Shown here piece after piece: positions 8,455-16,765 of a stretch of DNA of 42,639 nucleotides. The stretch lies in contig JADFXG010000028.1 of the NCBI GenBank assembly GCA_015233895.1, positions 1 to 42,639 of the forward strand, given 5' to 3'. How positions within the stretch are numbered: the first letter of the stretch is position 1; each line of letters begins with the position of its first letter. Position numbers and translations under genes: made by a program. The notes below the pieces were generated by a model. The model searched no databases. It had not been told where the DNA came from and saw only the letters and a program-made list of their open reading frames with translations. This DNA comes from Nitrospirota bacterium (GTDB taxonomy: Bacteria > Nitrospirota > Thermodesulfovibrionia > Thermodesulfovibrionales > Magnetobacteriaceae).

Positions 8455-8640
8455 GATTGAACACTATCCGTTTTGGAGACGGAGCGGTGTGGCATGTTAG
8501 GCACTTAAAATGGAGATGAAGTGTTGGGCGTTTAGCTTTTAGAAGAGGATTTGAGGCGATATAGAGAGACAGCGGTGTGGGCGCATCCTGGGGAGGAGGC
8601 GTCCACTACCCACTGTCTCTTATGTTTTATATAGTGTTCA
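8455..8640 (+). ncRNA. Candidate structured small RNA, about 185 nt
   Basis: A closing helix is visible: TGAACACTAT (8458-8467) is perfectly complementary to ATAGTGTTCA (8631-8640). Inside are a hairpin CCGTTT/AGACGG (8468-8482), a hairpin CACTT/AAGTG near 8502-8523, and a long hairpin AGAGACAG/CTGTCTCT (8565-8620). The long hairpin contains TGGGCGC pairing with GCGTCCA and TCCT-GGGG-AGGA at its tip. A direct repeat AGCGGTGTGG occurs at 8483-8492 and 8571-8580. I do not recognise it as 6S, SRP, RNase P, tmRNA or a common riboswitch. There is no classic U-tract after the closing helix, so the 3' end is uncertain; the U-rich stretch after 8620 could instead end the transcript. Confidence 0.5.
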
Positions 8641-8666
8641 CCATAAATTCACGTAAGTCCTTAATG

Positions 8667-9950
8667 CTAAAACTTAACCGTAACACCTAATTCTACTGAA
8701 TCCTCTGATAATGAGGACTCAAAAGATACGGCAGTACCCATCATATTAGTGCCGTTTTCTGTTATAGTATTTTTAAATGCGTGCATGTAACCGGCATTTA
8801 TTCCAACGTTGTCGTTTATTGTGTATTGAATGCCTCCGGTCAGATGATGTTCGACAATGCCTGGAAAACCGGTAATCCTGAATGACTCATAGTAATACGT
8901 AGGCATGGTTTTTCCCTGAATGGTTGTCATGCTGGTACTTGAACCGTTAAAATTACTGTGGTTATTAACAGGATTCTTACCATAGTTGTATCCTGCTCTC
9001 AGAGCTAATTGCTTAATTGGTTTATACTGTAAGCCAACACCCAGTACCAACTGGTTGCTCCAGTCAAAGTCCTTGAAACCATCTGCGTTTGCCCAGTTTA
9101 CCCATTTAAGATCGGCCTCAAGCAGCAGTTTGTCCTTAACCGGTGATACCGCTATACCAAAGCCAATCTCTTGCGGCTGCGAAAGCTTAAGATCATCTTT
9201 TACACCATCACCGTCAAGATCTGTTACACTTTTGTAAGTTATCGGTATCGGTGTAGCATAAGTTAACCCTAAAGATACACTATCCACAGGCTTATAAAGC
9301 AAGCCTATTCTTCCGCCTAAACCAAATTCATCTACTTTACCGCTGCCTAAGTCCAGTATCGAATAATTCACTCTGGCAGCTATGCCTAAAGAGAACTGAT
9401 CGTCAAACTTGTACCTTACGAAAGGTGCTATCTGCATAGTGCTAATGTTGGTATATGTACCCGACTGTAGTGGATACACTATGCTTCCGGCAGGACGATG
9501 ATACATGGCTGAGAAATCGTAATATCTTGAATTATCCACATTAGTGCCACCATAGTCCACGCCCAGTCCACTGACTCCATAAGCCGCAAGCCCAAACTTC
9601 AACTGCGTAGAAACAGGAATCGTAACCGCAAAAGAAGGTATAGGATAGACCTTACTTGCACTGTCTGCGTTATAAGAAGCGCTGCCAACCGTAACCTTAT
9701 TGGTTACAGTGGGTATAAATAGCGTTCCCATCAAATCAAGTGTAACCTTTCCGCAGTCCCCTACTGCCGCAGGGTTGCCAGAGATAGCGCCAACAGCATC
9801 CTGAGGAGCCGCAATGCCTGTTCCACCCATCTCTCTCGAACCGCTGCCTACGCCTATCAGATTATCACCGTTTGTGGCATAGGACAGTGTTGAAACACTA
9901 AAAACCATAAGTGCCAACATAATTAACATCCTAAAAATTTTTTTTCTCAT
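8667..9950 (-). CDS. OmpP1/FadL/TodX family outer-membrane transport porin
   Basis: The 427-aa protein has a signal peptide (MRKKIFRMLIMLALMVFSVS...SYA) and a FadL-type N-terminus. That N-terminus includes SREMGGTGIAAPQDAVGAIS and NPAAV, the conserved hatch region. It is followed by beta-rich sequence such as LSLGIAARVNYSI, GLTYATPIPITYKS, QLALRAGYNYGKNPV and VELGVTVKF with a C-terminal aromatic. FadL porins carry hydrophobic molecules across the outer membrane. The frame is open further up to 10004, but ATG 9950 is chosen because GGGAGG lies directly upstream and the signal peptide starts there. It lies 85 bp downstream of the double cNMP-binding gene on the same strand, possibly co-transcribed. 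Confidence 0.9.
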   Translation of the reverse strand: MRKKIFRMLIMLALMVFSVSTLSYATNGDNLIGVGSGSREMGGTGIAAPQDAVGAISGNPAAVGDCGKVTLDLMGTLFIPTVTNKVTVGSASYNADSASKVYPIPSFAVTIPVSTQLKFGLAAYGVSGLGVDYGGTNVDNSRYYDFSAMYHRPAGSIVYPLQSGTYTNISTMQIAPFVRYKFDDQFSLGIAARVNYSILDLGSGKVDEFGLGGRIGLLYKPVDSVSLGLTYATPIPITYKSVTDLDGDGVKDDLKLSQPQEIGFGIAVSPVKDKLLLEADLKWVNWANADGFKDFDWSNQLVLGVGLQYKPIKQLALRAGYNYGKNPVNNHSNFNGSSTSMTTIQGKTMPTYYYESFRITGFPGIVEHHLTGGIQYTINDNVGINAGYMHAFKNTITENGTNMMGTAVSFESSLSEDSVELGVTVKF

Positions 9951-10035
9951 AGGAACCTCCCATTTTCTTCTCCTTTCCATAAAGGAGTGCTGAAAAAAAC
10001 CCATAGCTTAGCCCTTATACTTCTTAAGTTCTTAA

Positions 10036-11499
10036 TTAAGAAGCCAGATCATTTTGGTAATATGCCTTAATGGCATCTGCCTCTTTAATCAGGTTATTGA
10101 TTCCGGACTGGTACGTTTTCTTAAAGAATTCCAGAACTTCAGGGTATTCTTTCACAATTTCCGTAACAAGTGGCCTCTTTAACTCATAAATGGATGTATC
10201 CTCGGCGGCAATTACAGTAGCAGTGCGGGTTTTTTTAGTGAAAAAAGCAAATTCACCAAATATTTCTCCCTTACCTATTTCAATGACCTTACTCTCATCC
10301 TCTCCACCTTCAGGCATCACTCCGAGAGGATAAACCTTAACTGAGCCACTTCTGACCACGTATATAGAGTCTGACTTATCCCCATACTTTACAATTATCT
10401 GGTCTTGCTTAAAGTTTAACTGCTTAGCCTTATCGAGTTTCCTCTTAAGCAAATCATTAAATAAGGCAAGGAAATTTCCGTGGTAATCCTGTTCATCAAC
10501 AACCTCAAGCTCAGTGTGTATTGCAGCAGGTATTATTATGGTTTGCACTTTATCCAAAACATCAGAAAGCAACTTTATGTTTTTAACCTTAGGATTATTC
10601 AACACTTTATTGGTAAACGCTTCTGTGGCAACTGCAGTAAAATCTTTAAAAAACAGACTGTACAATCTCAGATACAAAAGTGCGGCATCTCCCTTTCGAT
10701 TTGCTGCGTAGAGGGCTTTCACTTTATCAAGGCCAACTTCTACCCCGGACCTGGATTTAAGAGAGAAACTTGCCTCCACCACCTGTCTGGACTCGCCTGT
10801 CCCCGAATCAGCACTCATAATCATAGAACTATCCGAATAGTTGCTCTCATCAGGCATAACTGTTCCCAAAAGTGTCCCAAAAGCACAGGCCTGAACCATA
10901 CTCTGTTCTTTTTGCAGAGACTCCAGCATGGAATCAAGCCGTGAAACATAATACTCTCTAAGCAGAGAGCGCAGATTAGGCTTAACACTCATCGCTTTTT
11001 GGAGCGATTTACCGGTTATCACCATAACCTCCACATCGGTTTCGGCAATGGCGCTTACTGCCATGGGCTTTGCTGAAAACAACGCCGACTCGCCAAAAAA
11101 ATCTCCGACTGAAAGAGAAGAAAGTGTCTTAGAGCTTCCGGAAATCATAGAGGTTATCAGATGATTCAGCAATACGGGCGGCATAGGAATCAGAGGGCCC
11201 TTTGCTTTAACCTTCTTTTTGGATATACGCACCGTGCCACTTACTATTATAAACATAGAATCGTCACGGTCGCCCTCTTTGCTTATTACATCCTTAGCGT
11301 TGAATTTGACAAGCGATATGTCATCAAACATCCTGAGAGCGTTTTTATCCAGCAATTCCTGAAAAAACCGTGGAACGTTTTTATCTATAAATACCAAATC
11401 CATGATAAGCATAAACGTCTCATATGCCTCATCCACATCCGCAGCTTTTATCTCCTCGTACAAACGTCTCATTAAATAACTAAAATTACTTTTGTCCAT
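10036..11499 (-). CDS. Protein with two cyclic-nucleotide-binding (Crp-like) domains
   Basis: This 487-aa protein carries two cNMP-binding beta-rolls, at about residues 50-175 and 345-465. In the first: VISKEGDRDDSMFIIVSGTVRISKKK, GDFFGESALFSAKPMAVSAIAET. In the second: KYGDKSDSIYVVRSGSVKVYP, KGEIFGEFAFFTKKTRTATVIAAE. The linker (about 205-340) is mostly helical and includes a short low-complexity Ser/Gly part. There is no DNA-binding HTH after either domain, so it is not a Crp/Fnr transcription factor; it probably senses a ligand and acts by protein contacts. GGGAGG precedes ATG 11499. It is divergent from the STAS/RsbW-like pair, 85 bp away, so a link to that switch is plausible. The PRAAR-type phosphate cassette is not well kept in domain 1. 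Confidence 0.85.
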   Translation of the reverse strand: MDKSNFSYLMRRLYEEIKAADVDEAYETFMLIMDLVFIDKNVPRFFQELLDKNALRMFDDISLVKFNAKDVISKEGDRDDSMFIIVSGTVRISKKKVKAKGPLIPMPPVLLNHLITSMISGSSKTLSSLSVGDFFGESALFSAKPMAVSAIAETDVEVMVITGKSLQKAMSVKPNLRSLLREYYVSRLDSMLESLQKEQSMVQACAFGTLLGTVMPDESNYSDSSMIMSADSGTGESRQVVEASFSLKSRSGVEVGLDKVKALYAANRKGDAALLYLRLYSLFFKDFTAVATEAFTNKVLNNPKVKNIKLLSDVLDKVQTIIIPAAIHTELEVVDEQDYHGNFLALFNDLLKRKLDKAKQLNFKQDQIIVKYGDKSDSIYVVRSGSVKVYPLGVMPEGGEDESKVIEIGKGEIFGEFAFFTKKTRTATVIAAEDTSIYELKRPLVTEIVKEYPEVLEFFKKTYQSGINNLIKEADAIKAYYQNDLAS

Positions 11500-11584
11500 C
11501 AGAAAACCTCCCGTACTGTGGTATTTAATTCAAATGACTTGTTATAATAACATTTTAAGTAAATATAAAAAAACAGGGGGTATA
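11500..11584 (+). promoter_or_regulatory. Divergent intergenic region with a TATAAT box
   Basis: A plus-strand TATAAT lies at 11543-11548, placing a start near 11555 and about 30 nt of leader before the STAS gene. No good -35 box is seen at the right spacing, so the promoter is weakly supported. AGGGGG lies just before ATG 11585. Confidence 0.35.
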
Positions 11585-11923
11585 ATGGCCGTGGAGGTAA
11601 AAGCTGATAAAAATAACGGGTTGGATGTGGTTTCTATAATTGGCCGTATGGACGCATCGAATACATCCGTTTTCGACGAGAAGATGAAAGAGGTATTAAG
11701 CCAAAATCCCGGCAAAGTAGTGGTTTCTCTTAAAGAGCTTGAGTACGTAAGCAGTGCAGGGTTAAGGAGTTTTATTGCCGTTGCAAAAGAGATTAAAAAG
11801 TGTGAAGGCAAACTTGCCTTTATTGAGCCCACTGAGCAGGTTTTAAAGGTGCTGAAAATGTCCGGCATGACTACTGTGCTGAAAATTTGCAGCTCTATGG
11901 ATGAAGCAGTGAGAGAGTTGTAA
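11585..11923 (+). CDS. STAS-domain anti-sigma-factor antagonist
   Basis: The 112-aa single STAS domain is of the SpoIIAA/RsbV type. It has the first strand (LDVVSIIGRMDASNTSVFDEK), VVVSLKELEYVSSAGLRSF with the expected phosphorylatable serine (Ser57 in SSAGL), and the C-terminal FIEPTEQVLKVLKMSGMT helix. Such proteins bind a kinase/anti-sigma partner when unphosphorylated and are switched off by Ser phosphorylation. The frame is open upstream to 11492, but ATG 11585 has AGGGGG upstream and starts the domain. The kinase-like partner begins 14 bp after its stop. No sigma factor or PP2C phosphatase gene lies nearby, so the target of the switch is unknown. Confidence 0.92.
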   Translation: MAVEVKADKNNGLDVVSIIGRMDASNTSVFDEKMKEVLSQNPGKVVVSLKELEYVSSAGLRSFIAVAKEIKKCEGKLAFIEPTEQVLKVLKMSGMTTVLKICSSMDEAVREL

Positions 11924-11937
11924 CACTGGTGGCAATA

Positions 11938-12348
11938 ATGACTGAAATAAAGCTGCCGGCTAAGATGGAAAACCTCCATGAGATTATGGAACAGATAGCC
12001 GGGGCAGCAAGGGAGTTTGGCATAGTTGATGATAAGATTGGAGACATTGAGCTTGCCTGTGAAGAGATTGTGGTTAACGTCATAAACTATGCGTATGAGG
12101 AGCAGGATGGTGATATTTCAGTAATTTGTACGTCTGAGGAGGGTAGCAAATTTGTCATTGAAATAATTGATTCCGGCATTCCTTTCAATGCCCTTGAGGC
12201 AGAGGACCCTGACATTGATGTGCCACTTATGGAAAGAAAAATAGGCGGCCTCGGCATTTTCTTTGTAAAACAACTTGTTGATGAGGTTAACTATCAAAGA
12301 GTTGACGGCAGCAAAAATGTTCTCACTCTGATAGTTTATAAAACGTAA
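11938..12348 (+). CDS. RsbW-like anti-sigma regulatory factor (Ser/Thr kinase, HATPase fold)
   Basis: The 136-aa single GHKL ATPase domain has an N-box helix ELACEEIVVNVINYAY, a G1 motif EIIDSGIPFNA, and a G2-like IGGLGIFFVKQLVD. This is the RsbW/SpoIIAB type, which phosphorylates its STAS partner and binds a sigma factor or other target. ATG 11938 is chosen because GGTGG lies 5 nt upstream; an in-frame GTG at 11929 is the alternative. It is co-transcribed with the STAS gene just upstream. The pair, together with the divergent cNMP-binding gene, suggests a signalling module; the output is not visible here. Confidence 0.92.
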   Translation: MTEIKLPAKMENLHEIMEQIAGAAREFGIVDDKIGDIELACEEIVVNVINYAYEEQDGDISVICTSEEGSKFVIEIIDSGIPFNALEAEDPDIDVPLMERKIGGLGIFFVKQLVDEVNYQRVDGSKNVLTLIVYKT

Positions 12349-12761
12349 ATCTGTTCATTTTTTTTTGCGAACGGAGCTTCTGATGAACTCATTGGAGTGT
12401 TTTGTTTTGAATCATATTTTCACGGCGGGAGTTATTGTTTATCCCTTTAGCATTGTAAACTAATATTGCTGTACAGTGCACATTTTTACTGACAGAGTAT
12501 TCATTCTAAAAAAATATTAATACTGAGTTGCGGTCAAAGAAAAAATTAAGTTACAGAAAAATGAGGAGATTGCTACGCTGCGCTCGCAATGACGGCGTGG
12601 GTAGTGCCTTTCTATCCGTCATTACGAGGAGCGGTAGCGACGTCGTAATCTCCTCCTTTATTATTCTTACAATGGAACTATGTATAAGCCCTCAATCGGT
12701 CAGCAGATAAAGTTTGTTGTCATGAATAACAGTAATTTTATCACAATATAAACCCGATACC
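12349..12761. other. Intergenic region with a REP-like palindrome
   Basis: This 413-bp gap has no gene. It contains ATTAATACTGAGTTGCGGTC (12516-12535), which resembles the ATTAATACCGAGTAGCAG segment inside the 271-bp elements at 25129 and 31047. The REP-like palindrome listed separately follows. The short frame at 12528-12710 is non-coding repeat sequence. Confidence 0.6.
12563..12655. repeat. REP-like inverted repeat, degenerate relative of the 271-bp element
   Basis: GAGGAGATT...CGCAATGACGGCGTGGG on the left pairs imperfectly with CCGTCATTACGAGGAGCGG...GTAATCTCCTC on the right. The same core occurs in reverse orientation inside the two 271-bp elements, so this is a dispersed palindromic repeat family. 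Confidence 0.7.
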
Positions 12762-13850
12762 CTAATCAGTTTTTTGATATTTGTCAAGCTCCGTTCTCAC
12801 TTCATATGGTAAAGTTCTCTGCCCCATAGTCACATTTATACCAAAATAATTCGATGGAAATATTGTCTGTTCACCATTAGAGTCATACCATTTATATTCA
12901 TAACGATGTACCTGGACATACGAAATTTCAGCCGTTTTATGATTATAGAAACAATCACCTATTGTTAATAAAGTAGCGTTTGAAATGCTAAGTGTTTCGT
13001 CAACCGGAGTTACTTTATAAGTGAAATTAAAAGAAATGAATAATATTTCACTGTTTTCAGTGACAAATGTTTCAAATACATGGTTCTCTAGTGTAGATAA
13101 GATAAACTCTATATCTTTATTTGCTTTAACTATATTCAGATCACCTCTAATCTTAGAATCTATTTCTTTATTTATTTTATCTCTCATTATTGGATAATCT
13201 ATAGGAGGTAATAATTTTTTTAATTCTGGAAGGCATGAGTCTATATTTTCATGAATAATGACGTTTTTACCTTCTTTCAAATTATCTTTCAGGGATTTAT
13301 GTAAACCCTCTTTATATGAACGGCTTTTATAAAATGCTTTATCGCTTGTTATAAAATGAACGTCGTTTTCCTCTGATATACATAGTATTGCCTCCCATAT
13401 TGCTGAATCCTTATATTGTTGGTTCTCTTTACCGTTGGGAGGCGTTTCATCTACAACTCGCCTGAGAGCGTTTTTTGCGTGAGAGATCGTAAATGGAATT
13501 CTATATAACAGTTGCTTTTGTTCTAGAACGCTAAATTGTTTATCTACTGATTTCTTAAAATCATCCTCAGTTGGTAATGATAGTTCAGGGATACTACCTG
13601 TAATCATTTGAATATACCTCATATTTTCCCTTATCTCTTCTATCTTTTCTGCTCCGTATTTAACTATATTCTTTTCGATTTCATATTCAATAACCTCAGG
13701 CAGTCCTATTTTAGCTCCAATAATTCTCGATAAATGATATTTTAGAGTGCATCCGCTGTTACTCATTAACATTTTATCACTAAACCAAATATTAGTATCA
13801 ATTACTACACAAATATTTTTATTGATTTTATCTTGAACTTGGTTATCCAT
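12762..13850 (-). CDS. PIN-domain protein (DUF4935-like putative RNase)
   Basis: The 362-aa protein starts with a PIN-type first strand ICVVIDTNIWF and has the other acidic positions: LPEVIEYEIEKN, NQQYKDSAIWEAI and DVHFITSDKAFY. That order fits PIN nucleases of the DUF4935 kind. The C-terminal ~180 residues (a beta-rich part near TFVTENSEILFISFNF) are unassigned. ATG 13850 lies 10 bp after the rnhB stop; an in-frame ATG at 13907 would overlap rnhB and add an unlikely extension. The ribosome binding site is weak. The gene is clearly more AT-rich than the ribosomal cluster in front of it and is followed by repeats, suggesting acquisition. A stand-alone nuclease, antiphage or stress role is possible; no antitoxin is adjacent. 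Confidence 0.7.
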   Translation of the reverse strand: MDNQVQDKINKNICVVIDTNIWFSDKMLMSNSGCTLKYHLSRIIGAKIGLPEVIEYEIEKNIVKYGAEKIEEIRENMRYIQMITGSIPELSLPTEDDFKKSVDKQFSVLEQKQLLYRIPFTISHAKNALRRVVDETPPNGKENQQYKDSAIWEAILCISEENDVHFITSDKAFYKSRSYKEGLHKSLKDNLKEGKNVIIHENIDSCLPELKKLLPPIDYPIMRDKINKEIDSKIRGDLNIVKANKDIEFILSTLENHVFETFVTENSEILFISFNFTYKVTPVDETLSISNATLLTIGDCFYNHKTAEISYVQVHRYEYKWYDSNGEQTIFPSNYFGINVTMGQRTLPYEVRTELDKYQKTD

Positions 13851-13860
13851 TGGATTTGTT

Positions 13861-14490
13861 TTACTGCGCAAACAGTATCTTTTCTTTAAGTGCTGCAACA
13901 GGGGCAAAAGTCATGCGGTGGATTTCGCACGGGCCGTGCTCCTTGATATTAGCCATGTGCTCTTTTGTTCCATAGCCCTTATGCCGTATAAAGCCATACT
14001 GTGGATATGTCTTATGATAGCCTCTCATAATTGAATCTCTCACGACCTTTGCAACTACCGAGGCTGAGGCAATTGAAGCGCTCTTTTCATCACCTTTTAT
14101 GATTGATACCTGTTTAATGTCAATGTCTTTAAGCTTTACTGCATCTATTAAAAGCAACTGCGGCCTTACCGGGACATCCGCAACCGCTCTTTTCATAGCC
14201 GCACGCGTGGCATTTAATATGTTTACGCTGTCAATCTCCTCGTTTGTTGCCATGCCTACTCCAATACCAACCGCCTTGTTGTAAAGCAATTCCTTAAATA
14301 TCCGATTTCTGGCAGCTTCGGTCAGCTTTTTGGAGTCGTTTAAGCCATCAATATAAAAATCAGAGGGCAATATCACACAGGCTGCAACAACAGGGCCCGC
14401 AAGCGGCCCCCGCCCCGCTTCATCTATCCCGCCTATCAGGGTATGTCCCTTTATAATATATTCCCTGTCGAAGTTAAACAGGCTTAACAT
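13861..14490 (-). CDS. rnhB: Ribonuclease HII
   Basis: The 209-aa enzyme removes RNA from RNA-DNA hybrids and misincorporated ribonucleotides. The family motif GGIDEAGRGPLAGPVVAA holds the first catalytic Asp-Glu; LNDSKKLTEAAR, LLIDAVKL and ASIASASVVAKVVRD follow in the usual order. It ends with a short C-terminal segment after HRMTFAPV. ATG 14490 overlaps the rplS stop as TGATG; a TTG one codon further up is a weaker choice. Its place after rplS is a conserved bacterial arrangement. Confidence 0.97.
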   Translation of the reverse strand: MLSLFNFDREYIIKGHTLIGGIDEAGRGPLAGPVVAACVILPSDFYIDGLNDSKKLTEAARNRIFKELLYNKAVGIGVGMATNEEIDSVNILNATRAAMKRAVADVPVRPQLLLIDAVKLKDIDIKQVSIIKGDEKSASIASASVVAKVVRDSIMRGYHKTYPQYGFIRHKGYGTKEHMANIKEHGPCEIHRMTFAPVAALKEKILFAQ

Positions 14491-14855
14491 CAACTCGCTT
14501 TATGCTGCTGATCCCGTCCCTTTTCCTTGATTTTTGCGTCTTTGCCTTTCTTTGATCTTAGATAGTAGAGCTTTGCTTGTCTTACGTCTCCTCGTCTCAT
14601 GACCTCGATTAGTTTTACTATAGGTGAATGCAGTGGAAATATCCTCTCCACGCCGACTCCAAACGATACCTTGCGCACCGTGAAGGTCTCCCTCACGCCG
14701 CCACCATGCCGCGCTATCACAACCCCCTCATATGGCTGCACCCGCTCCTTGTCACCCTCCACCACTCGCACATGCACTCTGACCGTGTCCCCTATATTGA
14801 AAACAGGTATGTCACCTTTTTTGTGCGTCTCCTCAAGTGCCGATAAAAAATTCAT
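14490..14855 (-). CDS. rplS: 50S ribosomal protein L19
   Basis: The 121-aa L19 contains the diagnostic blocks [48 protein letters not shown] and [19 protein letters not shown], then [17 protein letters not shown]. It sits at the 30S-50S interface. The basic tail after residue 105 is a little longer than in E. coli L19. ATG 14855 overlaps the trmD stop by four bases (ATGA), which implies translational coupling. Confidence 0.98.
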   Translation of the reverse strand: MNFLSALEETHKKGDIPVFNIGDTVRVHVRVVEGDKERVQPYEGVVIARHGGGVRETFTVRKVSFGVGVERIFPLHSPIVKLIEVMRRGDVRQAKLYYLRSKKGKDAKIKEKGRDQQHKAS

Positions 14856-15604
14856 CTGTGTATCTCCTCCTTAAGTTGTTCTATAATCTCTCTGTCTGCT
14901 TCTGTTAATTCAGCATAATTTACCATATCTGGTTTATGTAAAAGGGTCTTTCTTAACGATTCCCTCTGCCGCCAATTCTGGATAAGCCTGTGATTACCGC
15001 CAATTAACACCTCAGGCACTTTCATTCCCATAAACTCTGCAGGCCGTGTATAGTGTGGGTAGTCAAGGAGCCCGCTTGTAAAGGATTCCTCCTCCTTTGA
15101 GCGCTCATCACCCAACACCCCCGGTAACAGCCTGCACACAGCGTCTATTATAACCAATGCGGCTAACTCCCCGCCAGTCAGTACATAGTCGCCAATGGAC
15201 ATTTCCTCATCAACAAACTCCACCACACGCTCATCCACGCCCTCATACCGCCCGCAAATCAAAGTCAGAGTTTTTCCTGAAGCGGATAACTCCTCTGCCA
15301 CACTTTGTGTAAAAACTCTCCCTCCCGGTGACAAAAGCACTACATGGCCTTGCGTTGCCTCACCATGTGCAGCCTCTGCCCTGAGACTCATCAGAGCGTC
15401 ATATATGGGCTGCACTTTTAGTACCATTCCAGGACCTCCGCCAAACGGATAATCATCCACACACAGATGCTTATCCGTTGTAAAATCCCGTATGTTAACC
15501 GCTTTCACCTCTGCCCTGTCAGCAGCTATTGCCCGTTTTATTATACTTTCCCCTGCATAATACTCTATGAGGCCGGGAAAAATTGTCAGCACATTAAACC
15601 TCAT
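14852..15604 (-). CDS. trmD: tRNA (guanine37-N1)-methyltransferase
   Basis: The 250-aa SPOUT methyltransferase makes m1G37 in tRNAs and prevents +1 frameshifts. It has [62 protein letters not shown], and the trefoil-knot loop [17 protein letters not shown] with [16 protein letters not shown]. It ends with [18 protein letters not shown] and RQRESLRKT. The start overlaps the rimM stop by four bases and the stop overlaps rplS by four. Confidence 0.98.
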   Translation of the reverse strand: MRFNVLTIFPGLIEYYAGESIIKRAIAADRAEVKAVNIRDFTTDKHLCVDDYPFGGGPGMVLKVQPIYDALMSLRAEAAHGEATQGHVVLLSPGGRVFTQSVAEELSASGKTLTLICGRYEGVDERVVEFVDEEMSIGDYVLTGGELAALVIIDAVCRLLPGVLGDERSKEEESFTSGLLDYPHYTRPAEFMGMKVPEVLIGGNHRLIQNWRQRESLRKTLLHKPDMVNYAELTEADREIIEQLKEEIHR

Positions 15605-16101
15605 CTCTGAAGCAATCCCTCCATTACCTCTATCGTAATGGTTCCTTTTGTCAGATTTATTTCCTTTATCACGTCCGCTATTGCAGGAATTAAATGTTCC
15701 TTACCATTACCCTCTACCACATACACATCATTGGATTTAACATCTAAAATATCTGCCACTGTGCCCACATGCTCTCCGGTTGTTGAGATAACCTCAAGGC
15801 CGATTATTTCGTGGTGATAGTAGTGTCCCTCAGAAAGTACCGGCAATTTATTTTCATCAATTTTAATCAGAGCTCCGGCAAATTCACGCGCACGCTCCGG
15901 CGTCTCTATACCTGCTAGCTGTACTATAACGCCGTTGGTTCCATCCCTTATGGACTCCACACGGATTGGCTCAACGGAACCGGCTCTTTCAATAAAAAAT
16001 GTCTCCATATCAGAAAATGCCAGATCCAATACTGCCTTCATCTCTCCTTTAAGTCCATGAGGCTTTAACAGCCTCCCAACCTCTACATATGCCACACACA
16101 T
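15601..16101 (-). CDS. rimM: Ribosome maturation factor RimM
   Basis: This 166-aa 16S rRNA processing factor binds ribosomal protein S19 during 30S assembly. It has the N-terminal beta-barrel (VEVGRLLKPHGLKGEMKAVLD), then the PRC-barrel (YYHHEIIGLEVISTTGEHVGTVADIL, NDVYVVEGNGKEHLIPAI, IKEINLTKGTITIEVMEGLL). The frame is open to 16137, but ATG 16101 follows AAGGGG and gives the normal start just before VAYVEVGRL. Confidence 0.96.
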   Translation of the reverse strand: MCVAYVEVGRLLKPHGLKGEMKAVLDLAFSDMETFFIERAGSVEPIRVESIRDGTNGVIVQLAGIETPERAREFAGALIKIDENKLPVLSEGHYYHHEIIGLEVISTTGEHVGTVADILDVKSNDVYVVEGNGKEHLIPAIADVIKEINLTKGTITIEVMEGLLQR

Positions 16102-16181
16102 TACCCCTTTTAAAACCAACGGGCAGCGCTCAAACACTATTCAGGGCTGCCCGTCAGAAACACGTTTATTGAGACGCTTTA

Positions 16182-16415
16182 TTATTCGAGAATTTCCAGT
16201 ACGGAACGTTTACCTATTTTAGTTCCGGAGGCTGAGAGTATTGTCCTCATTGCACGGGCTGTTTTCCCCTGCTTGCCAATTACCTTACCCAGATCGCTTG
16301 CAGCCACTCTTAATTCAAAAACTGTTGTCTTTTCGCCGTCAACCTCTTTAACAGAGACCTCCTCAGGCTTATCCACAAGTGCTCTTGCCATAACCTCAAC
16401 TAGTTCTTTCATCAT
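16182..16415 (-). CDS. khpA: KH-domain RNA-binding protein KhpA
   Basis: This 77-aa single KH domain has [19 protein letters not shown] carrying the GxxG loop that grips RNA. The N-terminus, [19 protein letters not shown], is typical of the small KhpA (YlqC-like) proteins that sit between rpsP and rimM in many bacteria. GGAGGTGG lies upstream of ATG 16415; a second ATG follows directly. Confidence 0.95.
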   Translation of the reverse strand: MMKELVEVMARALVDKPEEVSVKEVDGEKTTVFELRVAASDLGKVIGKQGKTARAMRTILSASGTKIGKRSVLEILE

Positions 16416-16438
16416 ACTATGTCCACCTCCAAAATGTA

Positions 16439-16690
16439 TCAGGCTGTTTGCAGTTGTACACCAGCCTTCTGTAATAGCTTTTTAACGATATCGGTAGGCT
16501 GAGCGCCATTCCCAAGCCATTTCTTAATGCTCTCCACATCCAGGGTCACTGCAGAGGGCTCCTTAAGAGGGTCATAATTTCCCACTATCTCTAAAAACCG
16601 CCCATCACGCCGTGTTTTGCTGTCTGTCACCACAATCCTGTAAAATGGCCTCTTATGTGCTCCCATTCTCGTCAAACGTATCTTTACCAA
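16439..16690 (-). CDS. rpsP: 30S ribosomal protein S16
   Basis: The 83-aa S16 contains [39 protein letters not shown] and [19 protein letters not shown], all hallmarks. It is the second gene of the ffh-rpsP-khpA-rimM-trmD-rplS-rnhB series, 75 bp after ffh. Confidence 0.98.
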   Translation of the reverse strand: MVKIRLTRMGAHKRPFYRIVVTDSKTRRDGRFLEIVGNYDPLKEPSAVTLDVESIKKWLGNGAQPTDIVKKLLQKAGVQLQTA

Positions 16691-16765
16691 TGCTGTACCT
16701 CCATTTTCTGATTACATATTTTAGTATAATTTCTCACGTAAGTAAAGGGTTTTTTTTATATGTAT

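Larger units (their letters stand above)
8107..8666. other. 560-bp gene-free region: sigma-54 promoter and structured RNA locus
   Basis: No credible protein gene is present between the minus-strand radical SAM operon start and the 3' end of the FadL gene. The region holds TGTGCAA boxes, a sigma-54 promoter and a folded RNA candidate, each listed separately. A 10-codon ATG frame (8510-8542) lies inside the RNA candidate but has no ribosome binding site. Confidence 0.7.

Noticed and set aside
8510-8542. 10-codon ATG frame within the structured RNA
   Set aside because: There is no ribosome binding site and the frame lies across a predicted hairpin.
8563-8622. The GC-rich hairpin as a terminator of the FadL gene on the minus strand
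   Set aside because: No T-tract follows on that side; the plus-strand promoter and closing helix explain it better, although a dual use is possible.
10480-10944. 154-residue plus-strand frame within the double cNMP-binding gene
   Set aside because: It is a shadow of the real minus-strand gene.
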